Shown piece by piece: positions 29,241-41,775 of a stretch of DNA of 64,000 nucleotides. A model generated the notes under the pieces. That model was not told where the DNA came from. It saw nothing but the letters and a program-made list of their open reading frames with translations, and searched no databases. Each line of letters opens with the position of its first letter. Position 1 is the stretch's first letter. The stretch spans positions 97,092,668 through 97,156,667 of the forward strand of contig NC_088203.1 in the NCBI RefSeq assembly GCF_037126465.1, given 5' to 3'. This stretch comes from Ornithodoros turicata (taxonomy: Eukaryota; Arthropoda; Arachnida; Ixodida; Argasidae). A program made the position numbers and the translations under genes.

Positions 29241-30961
29241 GCCGGGGTTCTCCCGCTTTGGACGTCAGAGCTCGACGGAGAATGTGTTCGAGGGTTCGTC
29301 TCCCGCCAACCACAACACGTGCAGAAATAATTCTCTCTCTCTTTTTTAAGGGCCCATGCGTGTAATACAATGCGTGCATGATCTAATGAGCCGCACATCG
29401 GGATGTCATAACACTTTTTAGTATATTACTCGCGTCACCGAAATTTGGACACGGACGCATTCACTCGTCGAGACTTTTCGAGCTTGATGCTCGCGTCAAA
29501 TTATGCAATTTAGTTGAAAATAATTGTACAGGCCGTTGACACGATTTATATTTTCCACGATTTCTATCAAATATATGTACATACTTAACAAACTAGGAAT
29601 CAGATCTCATATGTCAGATCGATAACGCGTCTTGAAAAATGATACGTCAACGTGAAGAGCCAATCAGATAAGACATCCTATCCACACGTTAATCAATCAG
29701 GTGAAACAACGAGCGCTTGGTGTCAAACCTCCCTTTCAATAAACGGAGAACGAGATGTAGTGAGTTTTAGTACATCGGAACAACTCTACGCAAAGGATAC
29801 GATAAAGTAAGTTACAAAATCTAAGCTTAGCAATGTAATGTTACCCGCTTCAAACAGGGCAATTGGTTTATCATGTTTTCGAAACAAATCAAATCAGCCA
29901 ATCTGTTACAAATCAATCAATCAATCGGAACCGTTATCGTGAACACCTTCCGATATACTAAAACTCAGCTTCACCGAATTTTCTATAGTCTGGCAATCAT
30001 TTCACACATCTCGCGAAATCCATTGTCAACCACGCAACAAAAAAAAAAAAAAAAAAAAAAATAAGTGGTCGCTAACAGAATTGCTGGAATCTTATCGCCT
30101 GTCTTATACATCATGACCAGAATCGCGAATGAATCGTAAATTCAGGCAGAACACTTGAGCAATAAACACTATAGCAGGGAGCAGTTCGCTTATGTAGGCA
30201 CATCGTATAATGATCTGCGTTGCACATTCAGTTTGCATTTATTTATCATCACTCCCCACACAATTGTGAATATGGTACGATACACACAGTCCTTTCTAAG
30301 TTCACTTCATTTGTACATAGTTGTATATAAGTGAATTCCCTCCCGAAACCTTGAATATGACGGTGAATAATCAAGGACCCTCACAGTGCTGTTTTGTCAA
30401 GTGTCCTTTTCGTGCGAAATTTTGTTTCTGTTTTGGCCGAATCGGGTTTTGTTTGAGACCATGTTATGCAGGTACGATACGTTTCTCAACCCAGCGTATG
30501 TAATAGTATAGCTGAGAATTTAGTGCAGCTATATAGGTCATATACTATGTATAATAGGGGTTACATAGCGTGCTGCGTTTACTATGTTATGATTTATGGG
30601 TACGCGTACACAGTATACTTAGGTGAATACAACAAGCACGAAAGATTTGACACGGTAACAAAGGTTCCTTTTTACCTAGCTCATGCAAGGGTTCTTCCCT
30701 GGGTTGGGGTGACAATACGATGTGATAATACGTGTTAATACACGTGTCAATACGTGACTGAGCTGAAGCAGGTAAAACATACAGCGCAGTTAACAACGGG
30801 CATGCCTGAGTGCTGTCTAAATCGACCTCCTGATTATGTTATCTGATACAAGTGGATTCAGCTACTCAACGGGAGACGGTCAGGTTAAACGGAATTTCAG
30901 TTTATCATATCGGTGTTGATGCCGTGTCTACTCAGTAAACTCGACACAAATCGATAGACTA
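29241..30961. other. Gene-poor AT-rich stretch
   Basis: No gene recognised. A run of about 26 A residues at 30039-30060 could be a retroposon tail, but no source sequence was recognised upstream. Confidence 0.45.
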
Positions 30962-31249
30962 ATACCCTATAGTCAGACGGCAAACTTAAGGACGTTAGAG
31001 GAACAGCCGTGACTTCACCTGTAGCCCAACCGTCATTTCGAATGACATCGTTCTCTGCCCTGATTTGTTGAAAATGAGAGGCGTACAACTTTTTTGTGAC
31101 AATTATGCAGTTCATAATTGTCACAAACCTGTCCTGTTTTCAACAAATCGGGGGGGGGAGAACGATATCATTCGAAATAATGGCTGAGCTACCGGTGGAG
31201 TTAAGGTCGTTCCGCTAACGGCCTTAGATTTGCAGTCTGACTAGGGTAT
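30962..31249. mobile_element. Mosaic MITE: family A interior with different outer ends
   Basis: The interior has GATTTGTTGAAAATGAGAGG, TTTTTGTGACAATTATG and the CATTCGAAATAATGG-type arms of family A. The outer ends are TACCCTATAGTCAGACGGCA and the complement of AGTCTGACTAGGGTATA, the type seen at 42024-42133, in place of ACACTCTTA. Confidence 0.7.
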
Positions 31250-34200
31250 AACACCTTCTTAACGGTGAACGCGCTTTTTTATAGCTCATGAAGGTTGATT
31301 TTAAACTTCTATGACAAACATTAATTCGCTCGTTTTTTAATCGAAGAAAAAGAGGGCAAAGAGGAGAGCAATTAACAGTTTATAGCCCTCAGATTGCACT
31401 CCCCATTCTAATTCCGTGACCCTGAAATCTGCTTCCCAACACTGCAAACAGTCCCCTAAAGTTCGCATAACCTTCCGTGCGCGTATAGTCCCGGAAAGGG
31501 CTATTGGTTTTGGCAATGCATCTAAAACTCCATAAGGAGTAAAAGTACCTTTTTTTAATGCACCTTTCGGAAGAACAAAGTGCATCATACTTTTTCCGGT
31601 AACTAACCGTGAACTGAGACCAGCTTAAACACAGTTGATGGACGGTAATGCCTTCCAGTACGAGGTCATTTGGGTCGCGCAACAAAGCTTCTTGCCTCTT
31701 ACTGCTGTGCTCAAAATTGGATATAACGATATAACGAATCTGGTGTGTGAGTTATCCGGTTAGCTGAACTTACCCATAGGGACCCTCTACATCTGATGAA
31801 GCCAGCACAATTACGCTTTTTCTTTTCTTTTTGTTTGTTTGTTCTGAACACATGAGATTGATTGATTGATTTGTAAAAGAAAAAAAGTTGGGATGTTAGT
31901 CCCAAGAGCCACAAAGGCGCTAAACATATATTCTATGAACATCAACATTCATTATATCCGGGTTTGAAAGCAATGTACTCAAAGATCGGCGTGGCTTAGC
32001 AACAGCAAATGATCGCTTAAACTGTTATCGATTCGTGGCCATATACGCATTTCAAACTACACATTAAAGCATCATCACTGTAATGAAAGGTCATTTGTGT
32101 CATATTAATTCGTCGACTTTAACCGATGTCCCCGTTTACTGACCCCAAGACCCGCGTGTTCGAACTCTCATTGATTAGAACGAAATAAGTTTAAACTGTC
32201 TTCATTACAACTTCGTTCCAGTAGACAACGAATAGATACTGCTCAATAGCGATCAGTAATGAGCTTAATGTAGAAGGCATTAAAGCTGAAGGAATCACTA
32301 GCCGCTGCACGTGACACACAACGCTTCACTCACAATCAGCACTGCGCCGAACGGCGATTTCACCAAACTGTATGGCGTGGCGTGGGCGAGACCTTTACGT
32401 CTCAACGACCTTTTGTTATCATATTCGTTATTTCCCTGGCCAACGTTAATCACAGGAAGTCTGTATATCATAGGCATGCTTAGTATTGAGACAATAATGA
32501 TGCTGGCCAGCATAAATTGCAAGTATAATATGTACCTCAACACTCAAAATCATAGCGTCCCATTGTGGTAGAGAAGATTCACCTGGAGCGTTGATACTTT
32601 CGTTACTCTCTCATATGCGACCCTGAAGTGGGTGCCGTTAGTGCAGCTTCAAGGTAACATGAAGAACTACAAGTGGTACATAGCAAATGCGGAATTCGTT
32701 TTGCCAATGTTGCACCTGGTGGTCGTTGAAACGCCCGTGTGAGCACACGCCACTGCCTTGACAAAAGCACCGTATGTACACTTTCACACTTTCCAAGCAG
32801 CATAGAAAACGGCACGCAACGTTCGCAAAAAGAAGGCGATATAGATAGCCTCGCATACCGGCAGAGATGGATAGGTCGCAGAGGCCTCGAACGACTCTAC
32901 AGAAGACATTCGAAATTCCGCAGAAGGAATCCACCGTCCAGTGGCTCAAAATAATAATAAAAGAGAACAGACAGAATAAAAATGGCTGACCACGTGTCGG
33001 TCACAGGAGCCACGCGGGACCAACACATGAAGTGCGACGGACGGAAGTATTAAAAAGGCGGTTTCGCCCCAAAACGGACGTTCGCTATAAATGGGTTCGT
33101 TATGCAGGGGACGTTCGGACATCGGCGTAACTGTTGCAGGATCAGGTTATCTCTAAAAAGCGTAGTTTTTGAAGCACTTGCGCGTTGTTGTTGTGGATGA
33201 TTCTTACTTCATGGAACCAGAGATGCACGAGTAAAGTAACTACCATAATCTGAAATTGCACAGAAGTAAAACACGTTACGTCCACATGCAATAAGACAGG
33301 AAATCATTGCTATATGAGACCATAACTTGAACCCCTTTCGTGGTCTCAATTCCTTTTATGCTTGTATATGGGACATATGGGAAAGTGCGTACAGAATTAC
33401 GTATTTTCTTGCAAAAGGGGGCACTAAAATGTGACGCACAAACACAAATACTTTATGTTGGGCAACAAAATACCTGCATTTCTGATCCTTCAGAAACGTG
33501 ACTCGGGCAGTCGTATCTGCCTTGAGTGTGTGGACGCTGGCCCTGCTTGAAAGCACGGATGCGAGTCGCACTTCGTTGCTACAGTACACGACGTTACCTA
33601 CCGATGTCCGAACGACTGTGTGGCGCTACATTCAAGATAATAACTAAGGAAACGTACGTGACGACGACGTATTACGTACAGGACGTGACAAAAAAATGGT
33701 ATTTACCGTGACATTCTAAATGTAACATAACACTTAGCGTTACAACACGTGCGAGGAGTTATTGCACGATAAGATTGAGCAGCGTAGTATGTCGCACACA
33801 CGGTGGTATACCTCTGTAAATATTGCTCTAGGTTTACGCAAAGCAGGATCGACACGATAACGGAGTAGAGTTCGACAATACCAACCAATAGATATGCAAC
33901 GTTAGGTAGAAATTCCTTTCTTTTATAACGGCAAGGGCCCAAAAACAGACGAAAAACTCGCCGTTCAAACTGGGGAAGCGAACGCGTTAATATGAACGGC
34001 GTGACCTGTTGAGTTCGTTATATTGAGGCACGCTGCCAGTTTATGTCATTCACATTCTTATATAAAGACACGGACGGACGAAACTTACGAAAAACTCGCC
34101 GTTCAAACTGGGGAAGCGAATGCGTTGAAGTGGACGACGCAAAAAAGCTGAGTTCGTTATATCGAGGCACGCCGTCATTTTATGCCGTTGACTATCTTTT

Positions 34201-37200
34201 TTACTTACTGTTACCTATAATTTTATGCGGAATTCCGCTTAACAGAGCGCGACGTTGGTGTTGCAAGCAGCGCATAATGAACATAGACGAAAATGTTTCA
34301 CAGAAAACGCATGTGTAACGCTGTTTTCACAAACGCAGAAACGGTTCTAGTTTTATCCCGCTCGCGGGAGGTTGAACTTTGGAGGAGACAGAATTCTTTC
34401 GACACACTTTAACGAGGCTCTGGACGAAAACGCCGTTTAAGGTTTTATGCAGCTTTGTTGTTTCCATGGCTTTACTAGAACGCCGTGTCAGGAAATAGAG
34501 TGCCTATAAAGAAAGCTTCGTTATACACGTGTATACTGTATTACGTTAGCCTGGTAAAAATCCAGTTCGGTTTAGGGCTGCACATTACGCAAACACAGAC
34601 GGACACAAGAAAAAGAAAGCAATACTGACGGTGGACAATCACGTGAAGGCAACTTCACTGTGACGTCACAATTACGTCGATGACGCACACGACGTAAGTG
34701 AAGTCGTGGGGGAAGAAACAGCTGTGTTGACAAAATAGAAAAGAAAGGGAAATGCAATCTTCCAAATATGCATATAGAAGTAGAAAGTTTCCGAAAAACT
34801 AGTACATCTGGGGTGGTTATACACGTTTCGATTTTCTGTATCGATGACTGTGTATGGCGTTGCTAATTGAAAACGAAAGTAACCTATTTGAGGTGTGTTT
34901 TGGCAACACGAGTCAGCGACACAGCTGGAGAGGCAAGCTTGCCAGCATGCTGAAACTAAGGTTTTAAGCCTTCAGAGAAGCGTTCGTGGCGGCCACAGCA
35001 TACACAGAGTGAATATTAAAATTACAATTGAATATGTTACAGTTTTTCATATTCAGTTTGTCAAAATGTCAACATTTGTGACGCACTTGTACAGTTCCAG
35101 AGATTCTTTAATTAGGTAGAGACACTGAAAACAGGTTCATTCCAAATATTCACTTCGTATATTATGCAAGGGCTTAATTACGATGTGTGGTAACATTTTC
35201 TTGTCAACTAACAAAGTATGACTGTGATTTTCCTTTTCTGTACGTATTTTGTGATAATCATTCACTTCCTGTTTGCATTTCCCAATTAGCTCATTTCTAA
35301 CTATGTTTGGACGAATCTCTAAATTGTCTTCTGTGTGGAACAACGCAAGTGGAGACAAACGGTTGTACAGCTTAACTACGAAATAAATGTCTCTCGGAGA
35401 CAGTAAGAGAGTAATTTTACAGGTTTAAACTGAACAGCAGTTAATATTTCGGTTTATGATAGCCATTCAGTAGCGTTTATCAACAAAACATACGAAGGTC
35501 AGTCATGACCAGATCGCTTGGCGTAAAAACATTTCTAGACGCTTGCCACACAAGACGTCATCTATAAGAAGCATGCCACGTGACATTGCCTCCGATTGTT
35601 TCCAGGAATACTAGCAGACGGCGCCACGGTAATCTTCGTTTGCAGCGCCATCGAACGGCAACCTACCAGAACGATCTGTGAGGACCTAACACGACTTATA
35701 GCATTTGAATAAGTTATGAAAAAAAAAAAAAAGAAAGAGAGACAGAGAAAGAAAGCAATACTAGCTTTTGTTTCCGTTACAACACACATTGACTCACACA
35801 ATAAGACCAGGTTGCATTCTCACAGTGCGACACTGTATAGAATACCTCTTCTCCGACTGTCGTGAACATATAGTATCGCGAATTGTGACGAAACAGCGGG
35901 AAAGGCAAATAGAGAGAGTCACGCGCAAAATGATATGCAGGGAAACCAACGTAAAGTGTAATACACGTGTCTTCGCGGGAGGAAGGACGCAAAGACAGTT
36001 ACGCGCGCGCACACCTTGCGTTTTTGGCACTGTGTATGAGGCAGTGTCATCTTCAGTGGTGCTGAATCATGCTAGGAAAGAGGAACCTTTGGGTTGGTGC
36101 GTTTTTCTCTGTCGAGTAGCTCCTTCGTGTACAAAAGCGACAAAGAAGCGGTTTCTATTGTAGGAGACTTTCTTTGTAACTGTGAACTAGCACTGAATTG
36201 TTGCGCACAGTAAAAGGATACCTTTGTATAGCGGCGCCACTTGTTTATAGGAATGCAAATAAAGGACCTATTATCGTATTGATTGTCCGATCCTTCTTCG
36301 TCAAAATGTCTTCTTGAGGACTCTGGTTTGAAGAACTGCGTAGGGGGCTTAATCGCTTGCGTGTTCAACGAGCTAACGAGGGGCGGGGTGCTAGTCTAGA
36401 AGAGCACGTGATAAGCCACGTGCATTGCGCCCTCGCCCGATGCGGGAACGGCACCGCATACGTACGCGCAATGTGTCACATGCCTTTTTTTTTTTAATTT
36501 CTGTCTTTTTGTCTTTTTGTTTTTTCTGTCTTTCTGAATTTCTCGTCACTCGTTAGCTCTTTAGACGGGCACGCGATTAGCTTAAACGGTGTGACGTAAC
36601 AAATTAATAGTCCGCCATCAATCCGCCGTAGCGACGGAAACGAGCCGATATGAGCCGCATGGACAGCCATTGGTATCCACAGAAAGCCTGCGTTTGAAGT
36701 TGTCTGTTGCGATTTGCTGACGTCCTCACTTTATACGTGTACGACGCGAAGGAGTGAGAGAAGGTGAGAGAAGAGGTATTGTGAGCCTTCATTACCAAAC
36801 GATGGCCACAACACATCTATATTTCAGAAGTCATGCTATAGCTCTATATGGTGCGGGTTGCTCTTGTTGATCTGGCCGGTCTTCCAACACCTTCTCCACG
36901 TTGAGTGTTCGACGGCCCAATGTTTACCAACTACGGTTACATGTGTATACTTCATGGGGAAGTAAATTGAGCAGACTTGCTGGCGTCGGTGAATTTTCTG
37001 TGTTTGAGTAGAACGAGGTCAAGAAGTTTATTTTATGTGGATCTATAAGTTTCCAACTCACTAATGTCACGCCTGCAGAATATGTACAGCACTTATCGTG
37101 GATCATTATGGACGTGTTCTGAAACCATAATTTAAGTAAAACGACTTTTAATAGTTCAGGACTTTACATAGTTCCTTGTTTAGGTGTATTATTGAATGTG

Positions 37201-37879
37201 ATATTATTTGGCTGTGTTCGAGTATTTGCGTAAATTGTACCTGTGCACCTCTGTCTAAAAGGCATGAGCTCTAGGTGGGCACAGATCAAAATAAAGATTA
37301 CAGATTACATCTAGTAACTATACTCATATCAGGTATATGGGGCGACGCTAAGATGAGAAGGTTTGATCAGAGCGTTCTCTTCGTCGCGTCAAGGGCTTGA
37401 GACGCTCGACAAAGACAACCGTGTCGTTTGCGTCCATGAAACGCTACTGAAACCCTTAGAGAGTTTTAATTGCAGCGTACGCAACCATCATACGTGCGCA
37501 GGGAAGTATCGTGCTCACTCTGCGCATGCGCCACACGCAAGTCCGCGCCGTACGATTTTGCTTCCCTCAATAGCGGACTCGGGTACTCGCTCAATAGATC
37601 AGTAGAATGCGCCATGTATGTTATAGTGCAAGACATGGAGCACGACCTACTCCGTCACGCACGCCATGATGGCAGTCGCCGATCGCCTGGGTCGCCTTCC
37701 TTGACCGCAGCCCATCGAACAGATGCTCAAGTACAGCAGGCCGTTAGGCGGCTTCCCGAAATAAACGTATCCCCCCCCCCCCCACTCCCCGTTGTGCGAA
37801 CCTTCCACCCGGGTAGATTAGAGGACGAATATCGTGCCAAAAATACGTGTAGATAATCCTGCTCGAGAACAAGACGCGT
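31250..37879. other. Gene-poor region
   Basis: No coding gene, RNA gene or complete transposon recognised. Contains a tandem duplication near 33945-34190, short A, T and AT-rich runs, and a segment ending AATAAAGATTACAGATTACA at about 37290-37310 that could be a retroelement 3' end. Open frames here (up to 131 codons) show no domains. Confidence 0.45.
33945..34190. repeat. Two-copy tandem duplication, unit about 140 bases
   Basis: ACGAAAAACTCGCCGTTCAA ACTGGGGAAGCGAA and GAGTTCGTTATATTGAGGCA occur at about 33951 and again at about 34089, with diverged spacers. Confidence 0.75.
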
Positions 37880-38125
37880 CAAAATAAACAACTTTAATTT
37901 TAAGATGAGGAATGGGGAGTTTCATCATCAGTGCAGATACTCTACCTTATCGCTGGTGATGATGTGGGGAATGAATTAACGAGACCCTTCAGAATGAGGA
38001 TCAAAATCCTACTGTCCAAATAGGTCAAAAGAGCTTTGAGGGCAGAGCACTTGGTGGTGCTGGATTTGGCAAGGGACCAAGCAATTTTGATAGAGAGAAG
38101 GGGCGAGAGTTCAGCTGACTAACAA
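37880..38125 (-). mobile_element. LINE 3' end fragment
   Basis: On the minus strand it ends in an AGTTGTTTATT-like tail. The conserved 3' region (GATACTCTACCTTATCGCTG on plus) is followed on plus by AAGAGCTTTGAGGGCAGAGC and AGGGACCAAGCAATTTTGAT, the ORF2 C-terminus in reverse. Same family as 21848 and 38449. Confidence 0.65.
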
Positions 38126-38131
38126 GACACC

Positions 38132-38448
38132 TCAAATTTTGTTGGTACGCGTGAGTTTTCGTATTATGGAAGTAGGCATATTCTGTAAGGGAATACCTCT
38201 CTTTCTCTTTTTTATTATTTTTTTATTTTGTTCAAACTCGCTCACGCCTGCAGCAAAGATGGAGAAGCAATCGTGCGCAGTTCCCATGTTCATCAGGACA
38301 ACGTTCAGCGCCCTCATCGACCATAGCTAGCAAGCAGTCACGTTTAGTCCCGGTAAGAAGTACCAGAAGCTGCTAAGCTGCTAAGAAGCTAAGCTAAGAA
38401 GGTGCTGTCTGTACTACACACTACACAAGGGTAGCGCTACACAAAAAC
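38132..38448. other. Unassigned spacer between LINE fragments
   Basis: No gene seen. Contains a short AAGCTGCTAAG repeat at about 38368-38395. Confidence 0.4.
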
Positions 38449-38765
38449 AAAACCAACAACAACAACAACTTTATTACGGGATGATGGCTGCGTCATCGCC
38501 GTTCATCGCCGGGGGCGATACTCTACCCCATTGCTGGTGGTTATGCGGGGAATGAAATAATGACCCCTTTCACGACAAGGAACGAAGTCTTGTGGTGTTC
38601 AGAAAGGTGAAAACAGCCTTGAGGGCAGAGCGTTGGTGTCCAGGGACCAAGCAATTTTAGGAGAGAGAGGGGGGCAGGAGTCTAGCACCTTGAGGGATGC
38701 GGAGAGTACGGTTCGGGAAGGTTGATAGTGTGGGCAATTGAGAAGAATGTGCTCTAGGTACTACA
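38449..38765 (-). mobile_element. LINE 3' end fragment with (AAC)n tail
   Basis: On plus it starts AACAACAACAACAACTTTATT, the complement of the (GTT)n tail, followed by CGATACTCTACCCCATTGCT and, further in, AGGGCAGAGCGTTGGTG and AGGGACCAAGCAATTTTAG. 5'-truncated. Confidence 0.7.
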
Positions 38766-39178
38766 CAAGGGCCTGACATTTTCGGGTCAAATGCTTTTGC
38801 TGGATTCGGGGGAAACAATCGGTTGCTATTTTCAAATCTGTGGTTTGGGGTGAAATCGCGGGGTGCTATGGGTACATTCGGGTGTTGTCAAGTTGTTACG
38901 TTTTGCTTTCTGTCCAGCTAGTCGCCTGCGGTTATAGTGCATATCTTTGCCAAACATGCATACCTCACGATTTATAGGGACTAGTGCTACATGTTGTAAA
39001 GTCAAATGTTGCTTCACATACTTGTTGTTGCACTCAAATAATATCTACATCACGCATTCTTATACATTGCTTGCAAATAGTGCACGTGATACGTCGTAAA
39101 ACCTGATACGCGATTCGGGAGAAATCGGGTTTAACCCGAATCGGCCCTAAACTCAGACGCTTTCAGACGTATGTCGGT

Positions 39179-39300
39179 ACAGTTCCCTTAGAAGTCGGCC
39201 CAGGACGCACATTCCCCAGGGCGTCAGTCGTGACGTTACCCACCTCTGTGAGGCCGACATCGGCAAGCCCTCTCGCCATCACCACCACCACCACCACCGG
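39179..39300 (+). repeat. SINE tail fragment with (CAC)n end
   Basis: CAGTTCCCTTAGAAGTCGGC, GTGACGTTACCCACCTCTGT, then ATCACCACCACCACCACCAC. It matches the reverse complement of the SINE body at 40045-40265. The tRNA-like head is missing. Confidence 0.6.
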
Positions 39301-39364
39301 CCCTAAACTGATTCTGGAGGGAATAATCGGGGGGAATTGGGTTTAGCCCGAAAAACAAGCTATT

Positions 39365-40029
39365 AACATATGTACTTGAAGTACCAAGTACTGCTTTAAG
39401 TACATTTCTCAGCACTAGAGTACGTTTCAAGTTTTGCACTGTACTTTAAGTGCTTTTCTTGGATACTTTCCTTCCGAGAACTCATGTACCCATTTGGCAA
39501 TACAGTGAACCCTCGTTATTATGACCATGGTCGTTCTCGAAAATTTTGGTCATAATGCGGAATTGTCATATTAACGGGGGGATTTGTAGAGTTTCACTGC
39601 ATTGTTCCCCAAGAGTATGATGGTCGTAAAGCCCGTATGTCAGATTATCGAGGGTCATAATAACGAGGGCTCTCTGTATACAAGTGCGAAGCATGGTCGC
39701 AAAACCATATCTTCTGATTCATATTAATGAGTCAACTGCAAACTATCAATGTTTTCTAGCTAGCACTTGGCTAGCTAAAAGCTTTCTAAAGAAAACAGTC
39801 GAAACATAATTTCCTCACTTTTTATCCCTACCAAGCGTTGAAACGTCCAGCGATACGATCTAATTTGGAATGTACTTGATGGGTACTTCAAAGTACTTTG
39901 CAAAGGACTTTGTGCTTTACTTTATTACATTGACAATATGGTACTTTGTACTGTACTTAAAGTGCAACAGTTCCTTGGTACTTGACACTTTACTTCAAGT
40001 ACAATTTTGACGTGCTTTGTTCAGCACTG
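39365..40029. mobile_element. Element with AGTACTT-rich inverted ends, interrupted by a MITE
   Basis: The left arm (GTACTTGAAGTACCAAGTAC.., TACTTTAAGTGC) and right arm (GTACTTAAAGTGCAACAG.., CACTTTACTTCAAGTACAAT) are inverted versions of each other, about 120 bases each. A TA-flanked MITE sits inside at 39501-39678. Confidence 0.6.
39501..39678. mobile_element. Tc1/mariner-type MITE with TACAGTGAACCCTCGTTATT ends
   Basis: The left end TACAGTGAACCCTCGTTATTATGAC (shown in two parts: TACAGTGAACCCTCG, TTATTATGAC) is mirrored by the right end GTCATAATAACGAGGGCTCT ending CTGTA. About 178 bases, no coding capacity. Confidence 0.75.
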
Positions 40030-40044
40030 AGCAAGGTGGCTGCC

Positions 40045-40265
40045 CCATGGGGTGGTGGTGATGCTTGTGAAAGAACTCACCGTTGTCGGACTCACAGACG
40101 TGGGCAACGTCACGACAAACGCTTTGGGGGAATGCGCGTCCTGGGCCGACTTCTGAGGGAAATATGCCGCCATACGTATGACAGCGGCTGAGGAAAACCC
40201 CGGGACAGCACAGCCGCGGTACCCGCATTCGAACCCGTGTACCTCCCAGTCTCCACCTGGCCCAT
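40045..40265 (-). repeat. tRNA-derived SINE, head truncated
   Basis: The body resembles the 22.4 kb SINEs (GGGCCGACTTCTGAGGG, AAAACCCCGGGACAGCACAG) and a B-box-like GGGTTCGAATGCGGGT is read on minus. The A box end is lost near CACCTGGCCCATGG. Tail (GGT)n at the left. Confidence 0.65.
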
Positions 40266-40407
40266 GGGGCTCCAGTACTAGTCCTGGTAGTTTCCCTTGA
40301 TGAATGAAGGCTAGCGGAGGAAGAAGAAGAAGGAGTAATAGAAGAAGAAGATGACGATGTTGCACGTGCATGTTGGGAGCGAGCGCTGTGGGCATGAGCG
40401 GGGCGGA

Positions 40408-41775
40408 ATGTCAACGGCTGCCGCCTTCGCCTTGCTGCTATCCCTGACCGCTGCATATATTGTCCAAGAGGGCAACGTGAACCATGTGGCCCCGACCACC
40501 GCTCTCCCCTCTTCGGTCGGAATACCACAAGGCGACGCGGCATCAATCAAGAGGCGTCGTCATGACGCCATCCCCTCCTACGATGAAATCACCATCGAAA
40601 CCATCGAATCCGATCACCATTGGACGCCGCTTGTCATATTCTTGTTTGTCTCCGCCATGCTAATCGGTATGATAATCATTCTGTTAGCCATTCTCTTTTA
40701 CATTCGCCACTACCACGCTCAAATCGGTTACCAGGTCATGAAAGTCGATAACGTCATGGAACAAGGCGGTCCGCGAGGCCTGACGACTGTAACGTTCAAG
40801 ACTCAGCCCGCACCCGTCGAAATCGGCACGCAGGCCAATTTCGAACACCCAAAAGCCGAACAAGGCACGGACGAAATTCGCAAGTGGTCTTTCAGAACGA
40901 AATCAAACGAGGAAGAGCTTAAAAATGCGTCCCGTTTAAAGCGGGACGAAGAGGAAGAAAGGAAGAGGATACAAAAGAAGCTGGAAGAGGAAGAAGAGCA
41001 GAGAAGAATTAGACAGGCTGAGGATGCAGAACGCAAGAGGAAAACTGAAGAACAAAAGAAATTAGAGGAAGAACGCAGACGTCTCAAAGAGGAAGAGCGT
41101 GCGAGGGAAGCGGAAGCAAACTATGCAAGAACCAGCTCCAAGCGCAAGAGGGGCATACAGAGAGACAGACAAGACGTCACCTGGCTAAACAACGTTCAAG
41201 CATCTGTTCGTAAGAAAAGAGAGGCAGCCGATTTTGCCCAGGAGGAAACCTCGCACGAAGACGGCCTTCCACTTACAGTCTCGCAAATGAGACTCGACTT
41301 GCAGTTCAAGCAGGACAGTAAAGGAAAGTCGAAGTGTTGGATGAAAGCGTTCGTCGAACCGCCTGTGGATGCCTCTTTGACTTTGGACACTGAGAACGGT
41401 GAATCGCCCCAGGACGACAACGGTAGTCCTGGACCTGTCACCATGGAGCTGCGTAGCGCCGGAAAAAAGTTGTCGAATTTACACTCGACGACTGGGAAGC
41501 CGTTCGATGACAGCGACATCTCTCGTGGACGAAGACAAGTTGCGGAATTAAGGCGGACGCACTCGGCTTCTTCTTTGTGTTCGGAAGAGACCAGCCGAAT
41601 TGAGAGACGTGTTTCCGTGGCGGGTGCGTCCTCGCGGGCGGCCGGACAACCGGATAGGAGAAGGCCGAAGAAGACTGAGAGGCGTAATTTACCACCCGAT
41701 GACGCGAACGACAGAGCACTGGAGAGGATCGTGGCAATAGTTTCGGATCTCCGGAAGCAAACCCGTGATAAGTAA
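40408..41775 (+). CDS. Unrecognised single-pass membrane protein with charged coiled coil, intronless
   Basis: I do not recognise a family. The frame opens at 40351, but the Met at 40408 begins a clean signal peptide (MSTAAAFALLLSLTAAYIVQ), so I start there: 455 residues. Order: signal peptide; a short lumenal or extracellular segment to about residue 70; one transmembrane helix at about 73-99 (TPLVIFLFVSAMLIGMIIIL..); then a long cytoplasmic region with a Glu/Lys/Arg-rich coiled coil at about 167-240 (EEEERKRIQKKLEEEEEQRR..), a KRKRG basic patch, and a Ser/Arg-rich C-terminus. No intron interrupts it. Its length, with no stop over more than 1.3 kb, and the ordered topology support a real gene. 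No AATAAA was found close downstream. A retrocopy or lineage-specific orphan are alternatives. Confidence 0.7.
   Translation: MSTAAAFALLLSLTAAYIVQEGNVNHVAPTTALPSSVGIPQGDAASIKRRRHDAIPSYDEITIETIESDHHWTPLVIFLFVSAMLIGMIIILLAILFYIRHYHAQIGYQVMKVDNVMEQGGPRGLTTVTFKTQPAPVEIGTQANFEHPKAEQGTDEIRKWSFRTKSNEEELKNASRLKRDEEEERKRIQKKLEEEEEQRRIRQAEDAERKRKTEEQKKLEEERRRLKEEERAREAEANYARTSSKRKRGIQRDRQDVTWLNNVQASVRKKREAADFAQEETSHEDGLPLTVSQMRLDLQFKQDSKGKSKCWMKAFVEPPVDASLTLDTENGESPQDDNGSPGPVTMELRSAGKKLSNLHSTTGKPFDDSDISRGRRQVAELRRTHSASSLCSEETSRIERRVSVAGASSRAAGQPDRRRPKKTERRNLPPDDANDRALERIVAIVSDLRKQTRDK

Noticed and set aside
39995..40546. 183-codon minus-strand ORF
   Set aside because: Overlaps a SINE and the 5' end of the 40408 gene. 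Low-complexity Ser and Leu runs from GAA/CTT repeats.
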